64,000 bases of DNA from Paulinella micropora (taxonomy: Eukaryota; Cercozoa; Imbricatea; Euglyphida; Paulinellidae), in assembly GCA_019918135.1 (NCBI GenBank), contig WBZZ01003563.1, forward strand, positions 1 through 64,000. Direction: 5' to 3'. The position numbers and the translations under genes were made by a program. Below, piece by piece: positions 54,511 to 64,000 of this stretch (the stretch's first letter is position 1; each line of letters starts with the position of its first letter). The notes beneath the pieces were generated by a model, which ran no database searches, was not told where the DNA came from, and saw only the letters and a list, made by a program, of their open reading frames with translations.

Positions 54511-54966
54511 TCAGTCCAGAATCAGCTCGAGATTAACATCCTTTATGCACAGAGAATGCCATTTCTGCACGGGAGCGATAAAATCTTTTTTAACTTGTAC
54601 CTGTCATGAACCAAGGGGAAAACGAAAGAAAAAAGCATCAAAGCAACAACACTTCTAAACACAAAAACTTCCGACGGCAGCAAAATGCATGAAGAAAATA
54701 ATATGTTTCGTGCAAAAAAGAAGAAGTAGGTGGGAACCACTCTCCTTTGTGCTTGAGAACGACATTTTGGTCCTCGGGATCTTGCAGCATCTGCTCATAG
54801 TATTGCTGCTTGTTTGTCAAGGAAATCTTTTTCACCCCAGGTTTCTGCCCTTTGGGCAGGAGGGAAAACATCATTTCCGGCACAGTCGCTGGTTTACGTG
54901 GGGGATAGAAACCGATCGTCATAGTGCAAAGGGTCGCTTGGCTGTAGTCTTGAGACGGATCATCCT
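54511..54966 (-). CDS. Unrecognised small protein exons
   Basis: The first exon begins at 54,966 after TTAG, or initiates at the ATG at 54,922 (MTIGFYPPRKPATVPEMMFS). It continues LLPKGQKPGVKKISLTNKQQ and QMLQDPEDQNVVLKHKGEW. The last exon (54,600-54,511, after GACAG) reads VQVKKDFIAPVQKWHSLCIK and ends LELILD in one frame, or YKLKKILSLPCRN in another, depending on which donor is used (near 54,735 or 54,657). No family was recognised. Confidence 0.4.
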
Positions 54967-55018
54967 AACACAACGTCTGTTCTACTTATCCGTAGGATTC
55001 CTGGAACGAAGATGTGTT
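54967..55018. repeat. 52-bp palindromic element forming a whole intron, copy e
   Basis: On the minus strand GTAACACATCTTC...TGTTGTGTTAG: the element plus two bases on each side is a complete GT-AG intron of 56 nt (55,020-54,965). The splice sites lie at the outer edges of the terminal inverted repeats. This is the clearest introner-like copy. Confidence 0.8.
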
Positions 55019-55020
55019 AC

Positions 55021-55672
55021 CTCTGCTTGGAGTGTCCCTGTCCCGGTGAGCCCTTTGCTGCGTGCAGCACGTCATCCCAAGACACCTGCACCCCTCGGGG
55101 CGGGCTTTCTGCCCCTGCCCGGAACACCTCCTCTCGTCTTTATGCCAACGAATACCCGTACGAATTTGCAGCGTGCCTGGACGCCAAACAAATTACGCTA
55201 TCGGCCCGGCTCAAGGTCGAGCTACAGCCCGGAAATTTACATAGCATGTGCGTTGACGCAGCGCTACAGGTTGGCTTGCCGGTCATAAATGACTTTAGCC
55301 CTAACAACAAGACTTACACCAAATTTGTTGAGTGGGTCCAACGCCTTGCGGGTAGTCATGTTATGTCACCACCCGTAACCTAAGCTTTCTGGTCCGAGGT
55401 TTTGCACCACAGGCCTTCAGCACTTTGGTGCTTGGTAAAAACTTGATCTATGAAGTGGGACAGCCTGTCAAACTGGTTTGGGTGCGTTCCATCGCTAAAG
55501 CGTTGGCTTTTTCATTGAAGTTTTTGCCGAATTGGTTGTCTGACCAAATGTTTTGCCAATCGCTTGCATGTTCACTGTTCTTACCAATTTGTATTGTAAG
55601 AACTCAAGCGGTAGGCCTGACAGGACCTATTGGCACATTGTCGAGCTGAAGTTCAGAATTGAATTTTTTTAA
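55021..55672. other. Unassigned region with overlapping open frames
   Basis: Plus-strand frames (for example 55,140-55,383, with LKVELQPGNLHSMCVDAALQ; then VLGKNLIYEVGQPVKLVW to 55,649) and minus-strand frames (VQVSWDDVLHAAKGSPGQGH just before copy e) are all open. Which is real cannot be decided here; the minus-strand reading would be the upstream exon of the neighbouring gene. Confidence 0.35.
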
Positions 55673-55854
55673 TATGGGCCAATCTATACTAACTGGCAAC
55701 TAATTGTGAATAACGGTAATATCAACGTAACGAATAATAATTATGATAAGAAATATGAAAATGGTAATGAATATGATCCGGTCAAATATAAATGTTATGT
55801 CGTGAAATTGACCATAAAAGGTAACAATATATTTAGTAAATATTATTGCTTACT
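55673..55854 (-). repeat. Copia-3 3' LTR remnant
   Basis: Matches the first half (element strand) of the 5' LTR. The rest (about 210 bp) is missing, replaced by unrelated sequence from 55,672 leftwards. Confidence 0.9.
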
Positions 55855-55863
55855 CTCCCCCTC
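55855..55863 (-). other. Copia-3 polypurine tract
   Basis: GAGGGGGAG on the element strand, identical to Copia-1. Confidence 0.85.
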
Positions 55864-56147
55864 GGCATAACTTATATGTATATGTATATTATCTTTAAGT
55901 TACTAACATTATTGGCCATATGAAACTATATGTAAACTAGAGATTCATGATGATGAAGTATGATACACGTTAATGTTGCATTAACACTAAAAATGAAAAA
56001 AAAAATCGTAAGCATCAAAGGATGCAGGTCCTTGCAGCGGTGTAGCTAGTCTGTTGAATAAATTCATCCTAAGTGTCTGTAAAAGCTAGAGGCATTAAAC
56101 CTCAAACTGCGGTAAAGCGTCCTTGAGCAACACCGTAAACTGTGCGA
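55864..56147. other. Copia-3 3' untranslated region
   Basis: No gene; the block AGCATCAAAGGATGCAGGTCC is shared with the same region of Copia-1. Confidence 0.6.
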
Positions 56148-58206
56148 CTAGTTCCAAGAAACGTGGCGTCGTAGTGACTTCGTCAGCATGTCCGCCAGAT
56201 TGTCCTTCGTCGAAACGTGTCGTACGATCACTTCGCCAGCCCGTACTCGTTCTACCACGTAATGGTGTTTGAGTGCTAAGTGGCGTGTGCGATCAGTGGC
56301 CATGCCGTTCGTTGCGTTCAGGACCGCCCCCCGGTTGTCGTTATTGATAGTTGATGGCGTCTGCAACGGAATTCCAACGTCCTTGCACATATGCAATATC
56401 GCCATTGCTGTTCGGCATGTCGTTGAGTCGGCGATCGTTTCAGCATCCTGAGTCGATAGTGCGACTGTGGGTTGGCGCTTCGAACTCCATGCGATGGGCC
56501 CAGTCGTCATGTGCAGTTGGCCGGTTCTTGATCGTCGCGTGTACTCACATGCGCCCAAGTTGGCATCGGAATATGATATAAGCTCGAAGCTGCGGGTCCG
56601 AAATGGGAAGAAAATCCCTCTAGGTGTTCGCAGAAATCTGAGGATGCGAGCTATTGCTGAGTACGCCACGTCAGGCTTCTTTGATGCGAGTACCGCCGCG
56701 TGGTTGACCGCGCAGGTGATGGCCGGTTGAGTCTGAGTCGCAGGCCAGAGAAGGGCGCCAAGCAAGCGAGGGAGCGAGAAACGCCGAAGCATAGCTTCTT
56801 TGCTGGCTGGGGGAGGGTCAGTCGTCGCTGTAGGGGTAGCGACTGGCTTGGCTTCTTGGAAGTTGAAATCCCTGAGCATGCCCTTAATGTATTCATGCTG
56901 ATGTATGACTATGCCCTCTGAAGTCCTAACAAACTGCAAGCCACAAAATGTTTTGACTTGTCCTAGGTCCTTCACTCTAAATGAATGTTTCAGTTTGGTG
57001 AACAGGGCATTGTGCTCGTCTTTGGTATTATGAAACACGAGCAAGTCATCAGTGCGCAGGAGTAGATAGGGGGGTAGTTTCTGTCTGCCTGTGACTTAAG
57101 GTAGGAAGGTCTAATGTTGACTGTTTATATCCTATAATTCTCACATTAGTAGACACATGGTCAAACCACCTTCGCCCTGCCTGGGGGGTTCCGTACAGTG
57201 CTTTCTTCAACAATAGAATCATTGAAGGGTCGCTTTTGTTTTCGTACCCCTTAGGCGGAAAGGCGAAGGCAATGTCCTTCATATCTGCATGGGAATAGGC
57301 TTGTGAAAAGTCGAGGTGAAAGATCATGAGGTCATTGAATGCAGCATAAGATACTAGTAGCAAAAGAAACATTGGTTGGGCGGTGGGGGAAGAGCATTCA
57401 TATGGATTGTAATGAATGTATTCTTTCATCCTATTTCCTAAAGCTACTAGTCGCGATTTGTATTTCTCCTGACCTGTAGACTCATCTGTCTTTATGGCAT
57501 CAACAAATGTTGTATGGACAGGAGGTACATTCGCTGTTATTGCTGCGGCTCGAGGTACCCATTGCAGTGCTTTGCATTCGAACAAACCTTGTAACTCGGC
57601 TAGTTGAGCAGCATGTACCTGAGGGTGTGACTTTATGGTTTTCTGTGGGATATGTAACACTCTTGTGAACAAACAATAGCTGTCCTGTCCTAAGGCCTCC
57701 TCTTCCTCCTCCTCAAACTCATGAGCAACAATAATGTGTGCGGTATGAGTGGGGTGGTTTGCTGGTGTTTGTTTCCTAAGCCTGGGCCCAGCAACTATGT
57801 TTGTTGAAGTTATTGCAGCACCATCCCATGTTTGTGGTATGCCCTTGTTACTACTCCATCTATCTGGTAGAGGGAATTGTGGTGCAGATGAGGAGTGTTG
57901 GGCTGGGTTTGATGTTGCTCTGTTGTGTTGTGTCGTTTGCCGAGGTGCTGTGTTCGTCTTTTTCTCTTGTGCAACCGTTGTTGCTGGAGTGGGAGCAAAT
58001 GCATTTGGTGGGGGATGGAGTGAGCCAAAATATGGGCTTGGTTGCACGTAAAGACTTGAAGTGGCCTTGGTGGTGTGTGGGGTTGTCGTGTCATCGTCCA
58101 GTGTGTCGAGTGTGTTTGTGAGGAATGTGGCAGTTGGTTTGTTGGCCACCAGCCACTGGGTGTGTTGGAGTCCTGAAATTGTGGCAGTTGGTCCTCGTTT
58201 TTCCAC
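56148..58206 (-). pseudogene. Copia-3 reverse transcriptase and RNase H
   Basis: RT N-terminal half (58,206-57,049): LVALGNRMKEYIHYNPYECS, DFSQAYSHADM, KALYGTPQAGRRWFDH. After a frame change near 57,100, YLLLRTDDLLVF, again Arg-Thr before the Asp pair. RNase H is nearly complete: SYSDANLGA, STQDAETIA, DNRGAVLNATNGMA, LKHHYVVERVR, STKDNLADMLTKSL. The last residues are frameshifted. Confidence 0.92.
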
Positions 58207-58258
58207 TGGACTGACTGGGTAGATGGTATGCTAGTGGTAGGAGGCGAGGTGGAGGATG

Positions 58259-61200
58259 TTAGTTGTGCGACACTAGTAGTGGTTGCCAAGGTCGTGCAGG
58301 TATGTAGCCACGAGTCATTGTATCGAAACGAACATTACGTTTTTCTACTGTGGCTGTCTGTTTGGTGTCGTGAATGAGGATTTTATAGACTCGACGAAAT
58401 ATGTTGTAGCCAATGAGAGTACCTGGCACGGCGACAGGCTGTGCTTTCGTCGTTTCCATTTTCACCCAGGCGATGCATCCGAAAGGTTGCACGAACGATT
58501 GCACAGGTTTTCGGCCCATAAGCAATTCCCAAGGGGATTTGCCTTTGTCCTTACCTCTGCAAAGGGGCGTGACCATTCGTATGGCTAGTGTCGCTTTATG
58601 TGTGTCCTCCCAAAATGTGTTAGGCAGGCCTGCATCTAACTGTGCTGCTAGTGCGCGTGTGTCGTCTGTCCTATTCATTCTTTCAGCAAAGGGGTTCATG
58701 TTAGGCTCGTTACGTGTGGTGGTTTTGAGGATGATGCCGTGTTTGTCTGTATAGTCTTTTAGTACTTTAGAGACAAACTCGCCATCTGCTCTTATCTGCT
58801 TTAGTTTGTTGCCTGACTGTCGTTCAAAGAAAGCAAATATGCGTGTTAAATGTGGCATGTAAAGCTTAGCTTCGCGGGTAGGTGTGTAGAGGTCACAAGC
58901 AAACTTAGAGCGAGAACATGTCACTCCCCCTCTGTAGTAGTTACCGTATCTTGACATTACGGGGAATGGGCCACTGAAATCTATGTTGAGTGCTTCACCT
59001 TGCTTATATTCTAGGTCTAGATACTTACCTCTGTACATAGGGGGTTTGTTAGGTTTGCCCCTATTGCATCCATGACATGCACGTACCAGACGCATCCAAT
59101 CTGTGCCAGCGATGCGTCTGCATACGCTCTTTGCAAACTCGTTCATTATGAGTGGGTTTGCATGCATCAGAGCTCTGTATAGGATCATTGGATCGTACGG
59201 TGCATGTGATGGGAGAGGATTGACTGACCATAATGCAAGGTCTGGCAGATTGTCGATGGTTGCAGCCAGTGACATTTGTTCTCTCTGCTTGTGCCTGTAT
59301 GGTATATATCTTTGATGAGGGTCAAGTGGTGTCATTCCTGGCTTATCTAACTCGTATAGCAAGTGTGAATTGAACCTCCCCCTTGCTAGTATGTTCTTCT
59401 TGTCAAGTGTTATGGGCTTGTCATAGATGAATACTTGACCATTTTGATGGATGATTGTTTTGTGCATGTCATGGTCAAGGCGTGGGGTGGGAACAAGGTT
59501 GAATGGTAATGACGGTGATATGAGTGAGTTGGGAAATGACTGCTTAACCGATTGACCATAACCATTGAGCCACGTCGGAGTGGCAGTAGCCCGCGTCCCC
59601 ACCGGAAGCGGCTTACCAAATATGTTATGGAGGAAAGCCGGTTTCTCTTCGCGGGTAGACTTGGGGTCGATAGGCGCCTTCTCATGGAATAGCCATCGGT
59701 TGCATGCGCTGTCGACCACGTCAGGGGGATTGCCGTCGGCCATTAGCACATAGTTGACCATAGGGCGCTTGAGCTCTGCCCGTTCTAAGTCCATTGTCTC
59801 CTGCATCCATCTGTTGTATTCGTCCATGTTCTTGAACTCCAAATATTCCAGCTCTGGATGCCTGTTGACGTAGTATTGCCACTCGCGTACGTTGGCGAAG
59901 TCCAGGGCGGGTGGGTAGAGATAGTTCTCATGTTCAGGGTCGTCGAGCTCCGGGTCGTCGATGTCGTCAGTTGCATCTTCGTCAGGGATGGTTGCAACGT
60001 CTGTGGTATCTTCTTTCGGGTCCCTTATTGCTTCTAATTCGTCAAATACGTCTGCCATTAACACGAATTCGAATGTGTGTGAGTAGTCATGACGTCGTAG
60101 GCGTTCGCGTAGTTCTTCAGCTTCCACACGTCCGGCAGGTGGGTAATAGTTGAGCGGTGGTCTCACGTTGTCGTTGAACAGTGGTTCTATTTCAGGTGTG
60201 TATGGTGCTGGAGGCGGTGAACGCTTCACATCGGACGGCGCGTCGGGTATGTTGAGTATGCGTTTCAGTTGCTTCTCTAGTTGTTCTCGCCATCTTTCGC
60301 CTGCTGCACCTACACCGTAGGGTTCGTGCTGTTCTTGTCCGGTCTCATCTGTTCCACTTGGAGGTGGTGGGAGCATAGTCCATGGTGGGTCCGTCTCGTT
60401 GATTGTATACGCTTCGTCGAAGTTGGGTATGTCCGGCGTGGTAGCGGCGAGCGCAGCTAAGTTCGCATTCGGTGTCGAAGAGGTCACCTCGTAGTGTTCT
60501 TCGTTTTCCGTGAAGTTAAGGTGGGCGTGTGATTGTGCCATTGTGGCCGTCCTGGGGTCCACACGTCTCCCCCTCGTCGTAAATTCATTTAGGCTCATCG
60601 CCATATCTACCATTGTGGGTGAGTCTATGAACAGTGGTGCGTGTGGTCCACCTTCACGGTAACGTAACAGATGTTGAAATGCGAGGTCGCCTAGCTCGGG
60701 CTGGTCCGTTGGTATGCCGAGTAGATCGTATCTCGTTCCCCTTTCTCGAAGTCGGTTGATGAGTGGATGCCGCTTGGCCATGTTGCAGAACTCTTTGTGT
60801 GCCGGCCAATCGGTCCTCTGATGATCGGTGTTGCAGTAGTAGACGAGTTGACATCCGCTGCAACGCTTCAGTTTCCCTTCTTGGTTGCCGCAGTAGGTGC
60901 AATCCCATCTAATGCTGCCGCGTCTGGTTTCGCGTATAGTCTTGCAGTCGACGCAGTCTGGTTTGGTTAGTGCCCAGTTCTCCGGGAGTAGTCGGAAGTC
61001 CTTCAAGATGCTCCAGTAGGCCAGCTCATCGGTGGTAGGGTGACGAAAGCAATGATGTGCATCTGTCCAAGCGAAGCTGTATCGTCGTTCTGTTGGCTGT
61101 GAAACTCCAGGTACACGTCTGTATTGCACTGGTTGGCCGTAGGGTAATGCTTCGATGGCTTGTATGCATCTTATTGCGTCCTTGTTGTCCGTAGATGCAT

Positions 61201-62845
61201 TCGCTGAAGTCGTCGTCGGGGCCAACGGGGTAAAGCACTCGGTCTGCAGGTTCGGTGGGATAGGTACCGTGAAACTTGAAATGGGCGATTCCTCATTGTA
61301 TGCCATTGACGGGGTAGGCGGTGTTTCGCTCATCGAGGTGTCCTCTGCGCTGGTTGAACTCAACTGTCGCTGTCGATGTTCTCCGATGGGCGTTGAGGTA
61401 GGTTGCTCTTCTTGACGGTCTTGCTCTGATGTCGTCCTGTCTTCCGGTGCAGGTGAGCTCATAAAGCTCTGTGTTGGCACGCGCGGGGATTGTGTAGTTG
61501 TTTCCGGCGGTTGTTGCGGTGAACTACCTGGTTCACGTCGTGCTCGTCTCGGGCATCTTGTCCGCAGTACGATGTGCTCAATACCTGTTGAGCCGGGCGC
61601 GTCTTGAACTAGCAGCGATGGTAACATCCACGGATCCGTTCTTGGAAGGAAATAGTTGAGGGGTGTTCCAAGGGGGCACCAAGGTCGCGGCCAATGGGCA
61701 GGTGGGACAGGGAATCCTTGTGGGATCGCTCGAAATGCGTCCCGCATGCGCGTCCATTGAACGTAGGCACATCTGTAGTCGTTCTCGTCCATGCGTTGTG
61801 TGATTGTCAGCGAGCTCCATGGGATGTCTGGGCGTCTCGTCGGGTCTTCCACGTAATCAGGGTGCGGTACGGGCGATGCTTCAGTGGGGGTGGGAGGGTT
61901 ATAGGTATCAGAAGTGGGTGTTAGAGGAGACAGTTGGATAGGTCCTGCTCTATTTCTGTACCTACTTCCCCTTTGTACGTAGGCTACTTCTTCTTGCGAT
62001 GGTTCGTCCTCCTCTGGTCCGGGTCGTTCGTCGTCGGAGTCGGCGGAATGCATCAGCCATGTCTCGGGTGGGTCGCCTGTTGGATCATCGACGTCGTCCG
62101 TGGCTTCCACTTCGGTTGTCGCGTTGGCTTGTCCCCTCGATCGTTGAATCCGTCTTGTGTTGGTCTGTCTAGGTTGGCCTCCACGTCCTCGTTGATTCGG
62201 TCCTCCCCCTCGACCACCGCGACGTGTGTTCGAGTTTGGCTGCGTGGGTCGTCTGCGGACTGGGCATTCAGCCCCAGAGTGTTTCGGTCGGCCCTCGCAG
62301 ACTCGTTTCATGCAGGTGGATCGACACTGGGCCGGAATGTGTCCTCGTCGGTTGCAGTTGAGACATTCTTTGTTGATAGCAACGGGTGTGGCCGAAGTGA
62401 ACAGGGCTGTCGAGGACCTAGATGAGGCAGCAGAGAGTTGGTTAGCATGGTATGCTTGTAAGATGAGTGAACATATCTCATTATAACGTGGTTTGTCAGC
62501 ATCAGCACGAGACCAATACATAGTTCCCCCTACATCCCCCATAGATAGAGAGGCGCACTCCTTGAGTTTAAAGAGCAAAAATACGACTCTGAATTCATCA
62601 GGTAGAGGCACTCCTCTTGACTGTAGGCTCCTCTTGACTGTAGGCGCTCGAAGCGTTGGGTCAAGAGCTCCATCCATGTTGGTAGGCCATTGCTTGACTT
62701 CAGCTTTGTCTCGAACAGCTGCATTAGTAGGCGAGCGATGGAAACCGATCCTTTGCTGCCGAATCGCTCGCAGATCGCTGTCCAGATCACCGCTGGGTTG
62801 GTTCCTGCTCGTTGGACGGTCAGTAGAGCTGTCGACTCTTGGCAT
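58259..62845 (-). pseudogene. Copia-3 Gag-MYND-protease-integrase polyprotein
   Basis: 1,528 open codons. The first ~75 are out of the Gag frame because of a 16-bp duplication (GCCTACAGTCAAGAGG-like, near 62,615-62,650). From RGVPLPDEFRVVFLLFKLKE onward it is the true frame. In order: knuckle CLNCNRRGHIPAQC (about residue 165); DIPWSSLTITQRMDENDYRC (about 385); FAWTDAHHCFRHPTTDELAY (about 610); MYND finger CTYCGNQEGKLKRCSGC with LVYYCNTDHQRTDWPAHKEF (about 665-700); protease-like DVVDSACNRWLFH (about 1,080); integrase HHCC, NIDFSGPFP, IRADGEFVS and NPFAERMNR (about 1,260-1,400). The reference frame for this element family in the window. Confidence 0.93.
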
Positions 62846-63386
62846 GCTTCCACAAGGAAGCAGCGGACATGGATCTGTGCTTTGATGTAGTCTGCTTGGC
62901 TGAAAAGTGTATCCAGGTCAGTTGGTACGTTGATAGTAGGGCGGATGCTTGGCTACCTGAGGACGGGTTGGTCGAGGATGGGCTGCTTGAGGACGAGCTG
63001 GTCAGTGATGACGAGCTTCTCGATGATGAGTCGCCACGTCTCGATCCGTATGCTTCATCGTCTTCGTCGTCATCGCTCCTCCTTCTCGACTGTCTTGCTG
63101 TCGAGGTGGTCGTAGACCCAGGTGCTGACAGTCCAGATCCAGTAGTGTTGTTAGGGGCGGGGTGGGTGGGTCTTAGTCCAGTAGTTCTGGTACTTGCGTA
63201 GATTGTAGCAATCTCTTGTACCGAGTAGGGCGATTCTTGGTCTTCCAGAAGTAGTATGTAGCGTGCGTCCACGCCTAATAAAAAAGCGAAAAGTTGGAAT
63301 TTCCAAAGGTCAAATTCATCGATGGGTCTTTTCGGGAATTTCGGTAGCTTGAGTTGGTAACGGGGCGCATCCAAGGCTCCATAACC
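62530..63386 (-). pseudogene. Copia-3 Gag N-terminal part
   Basis: Reads from the primer-binding site as GYGALDAPRYQLKLPKFPKR, then FDLWKFQLFAFLLGVDARYI and a Ser/Asp-rich linker. A frame change near 62,935 leads to ACQESTALLTVQRAGTNPAV and KGSVSIARLLMQLFETKLKS (62,853-62,530). The LTR start codon seen in Copia-1 (ATGTCTACT) is here ATCTCTACT, so initiation is probably lost. Confidence 0.85.
63375..63386 (-). other. Copia-3 primer-binding site
   Basis: GGTTATGGAGCC on the element strand directly after the LTR; complements an initiator tRNA-Met anticodon arm apart from one extra G. Translated as Gly-Tyr-Gly in the gag frame. Confidence 0.75.
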
Positions 63387-63778
63387 AGTAAGTACACTAG
63401 TAGAGATTAGTCTCCGGATACTTAAATAATCGTTTGCGCTGAGGCACTTTGATCAAAGCTTGAAGGAACAATAATGAATTTAATCAATGGTTAGAAACCA
63501 ATGACTGAAACTCAATCTAATTTACCATAAATTTATAGTGAAATAAATATCACAAATTGATATACTGATCTTGTGGTCAGAAATTCAAGTGATGATTCAG
63601 TATGGGCCAATCTATACTAACTGGCAACTAATTGTGAATAACGGTAATATCAACGTAACGAATAATAATTATGATAAGAAATATGAAAATGGTAATGAAT
63701 ATGATCCGGTCAAATATAGTATGTCGTGAAATTGACCATAAAAGGTAATAATATATTTAGTAAATATTATTGCTTACT
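63387..63778 (-). repeat. Copia-3 5' LTR
   Basis: 392 bp, about as A/T-rich as the Copia-1 LTR and alignable to it along its length. Element-strand ends AGTAAGC...TTACT. Confidence 0.92.
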
Positions 63779-64000
63779 GCGCGAGTTTGGGCACTTTGAA
63801 ACTGGTTCATTTTGGGTTTGGTTGCAAACCCACTAGATACAGACCTTGGTTCCAGGAATTCGTAGAACCAAAGTTGTGTTTGATATTTCCGCCGAGAACT
63901 CCACCTCGGTAGTCTTTTCATGGGTATGCAGAACACAACCATCGCTCAACCTCTACCGCTGGGTCTATCGCCTAGTTCCACCACTGCTGTTGTCAACTCC
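63779..64000. other. Right flank with a partial palindromic element
   Basis: No gene called. 63,838-63,880 (ACAGACCTTGGTTCCAGGAATTCGTAGAACCAAAGTTGTGTT) matches the 52-bp palindromic family with an internal deletion of about 10 bases. Confidence 0.5.

Larger units (their letters stand above)
55673..63778 (-). mobile_element. Copia-3 LTR retrotransposon
   Basis: About 8.1 kb. The full 5' LTR is at 63,387-63,778 and a 182-bp remnant of the 3' LTR at 55,673-55,854. The left end was lost by deletion, so no target duplication is visible. Proteins are closely similar to Copia-1. It keeps the longest uninterrupted polyprotein frame of the window. Confidence 0.93.

Overview
The window is from a microbial eukaryote, not a bacterium. 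It has a multi-exon gene for an Abl-interactor (Abi) subunit of the SCAR/WAVE complex, short GT-AG introns, tRNA-derived SINEs, long microsatellites, a Tc1/mariner transposon and five stacked Ty1/copia LTR retrotransposons. The lineage cannot be fixed from the sequence alone; a free-living protist or alga fits.

Layout. 1-4,690: SINEs, microsatellites and pyrimidine tracts, no convincing gene. 4,691-7,744: the Abi-like gene in seven exons, ending in proline-rich and WH2 segments, with a degenerate Tc1/mariner element in its third intron. 8,198-9,261: an unrecognised two-exon gene on the minus strand. About 10,045-38,165: an AT-rich, decayed, Polinton-like/virophage-like endogenous viral element. 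It carries a coiled-coil protein with a C-terminal adenain-type cysteine protease, a small basic protein, a packaging ATPase, a small beta-rich protein, a secreted Cys-rich protein, a two-TM protein, a huge fibre with a peptidase S74 chaperone, charged coiled-coil proteins and a retroviral-type integrase. Two copia elements have cut it: Copia-1 (18,427-26,674, TSD AAATG) beside a start codon, and Copia-2 (27,658-35,850, TSD TAGAG) inside the integrase gene.

About 38,170-52,101: Copia-4, truncated at its 3' side and interrupted by the complete Copia-5 (42,243-49,169). 52,124-55,018: minus-strand host-like exons, one with a ParB-like motif, whose introns hold five copies of a 51-52 bp palindromic element that looks like an introner. 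55,673-63,778: Copia-3, related to Copia-1, with a 1,528-codon gag-protease-integrase frame and a truncated 3' LTR.

The retroelements share several uncommon traits: a MYND zinc finger plus a conserved undescribed block between Gag and protease; a primer-binding site complementary to the initiator-tRNA anticodon arm that lies inside, or supplies the start of, the gag reading frame; and, in four of the five, an RT catalytic box of [R/K]TDD instead of YVDD. All are broken by frameshifts, many caused by 16-20 bp tandem duplications. The viral element is likewise a fossil, so no virus could be made from this locus as it stands.
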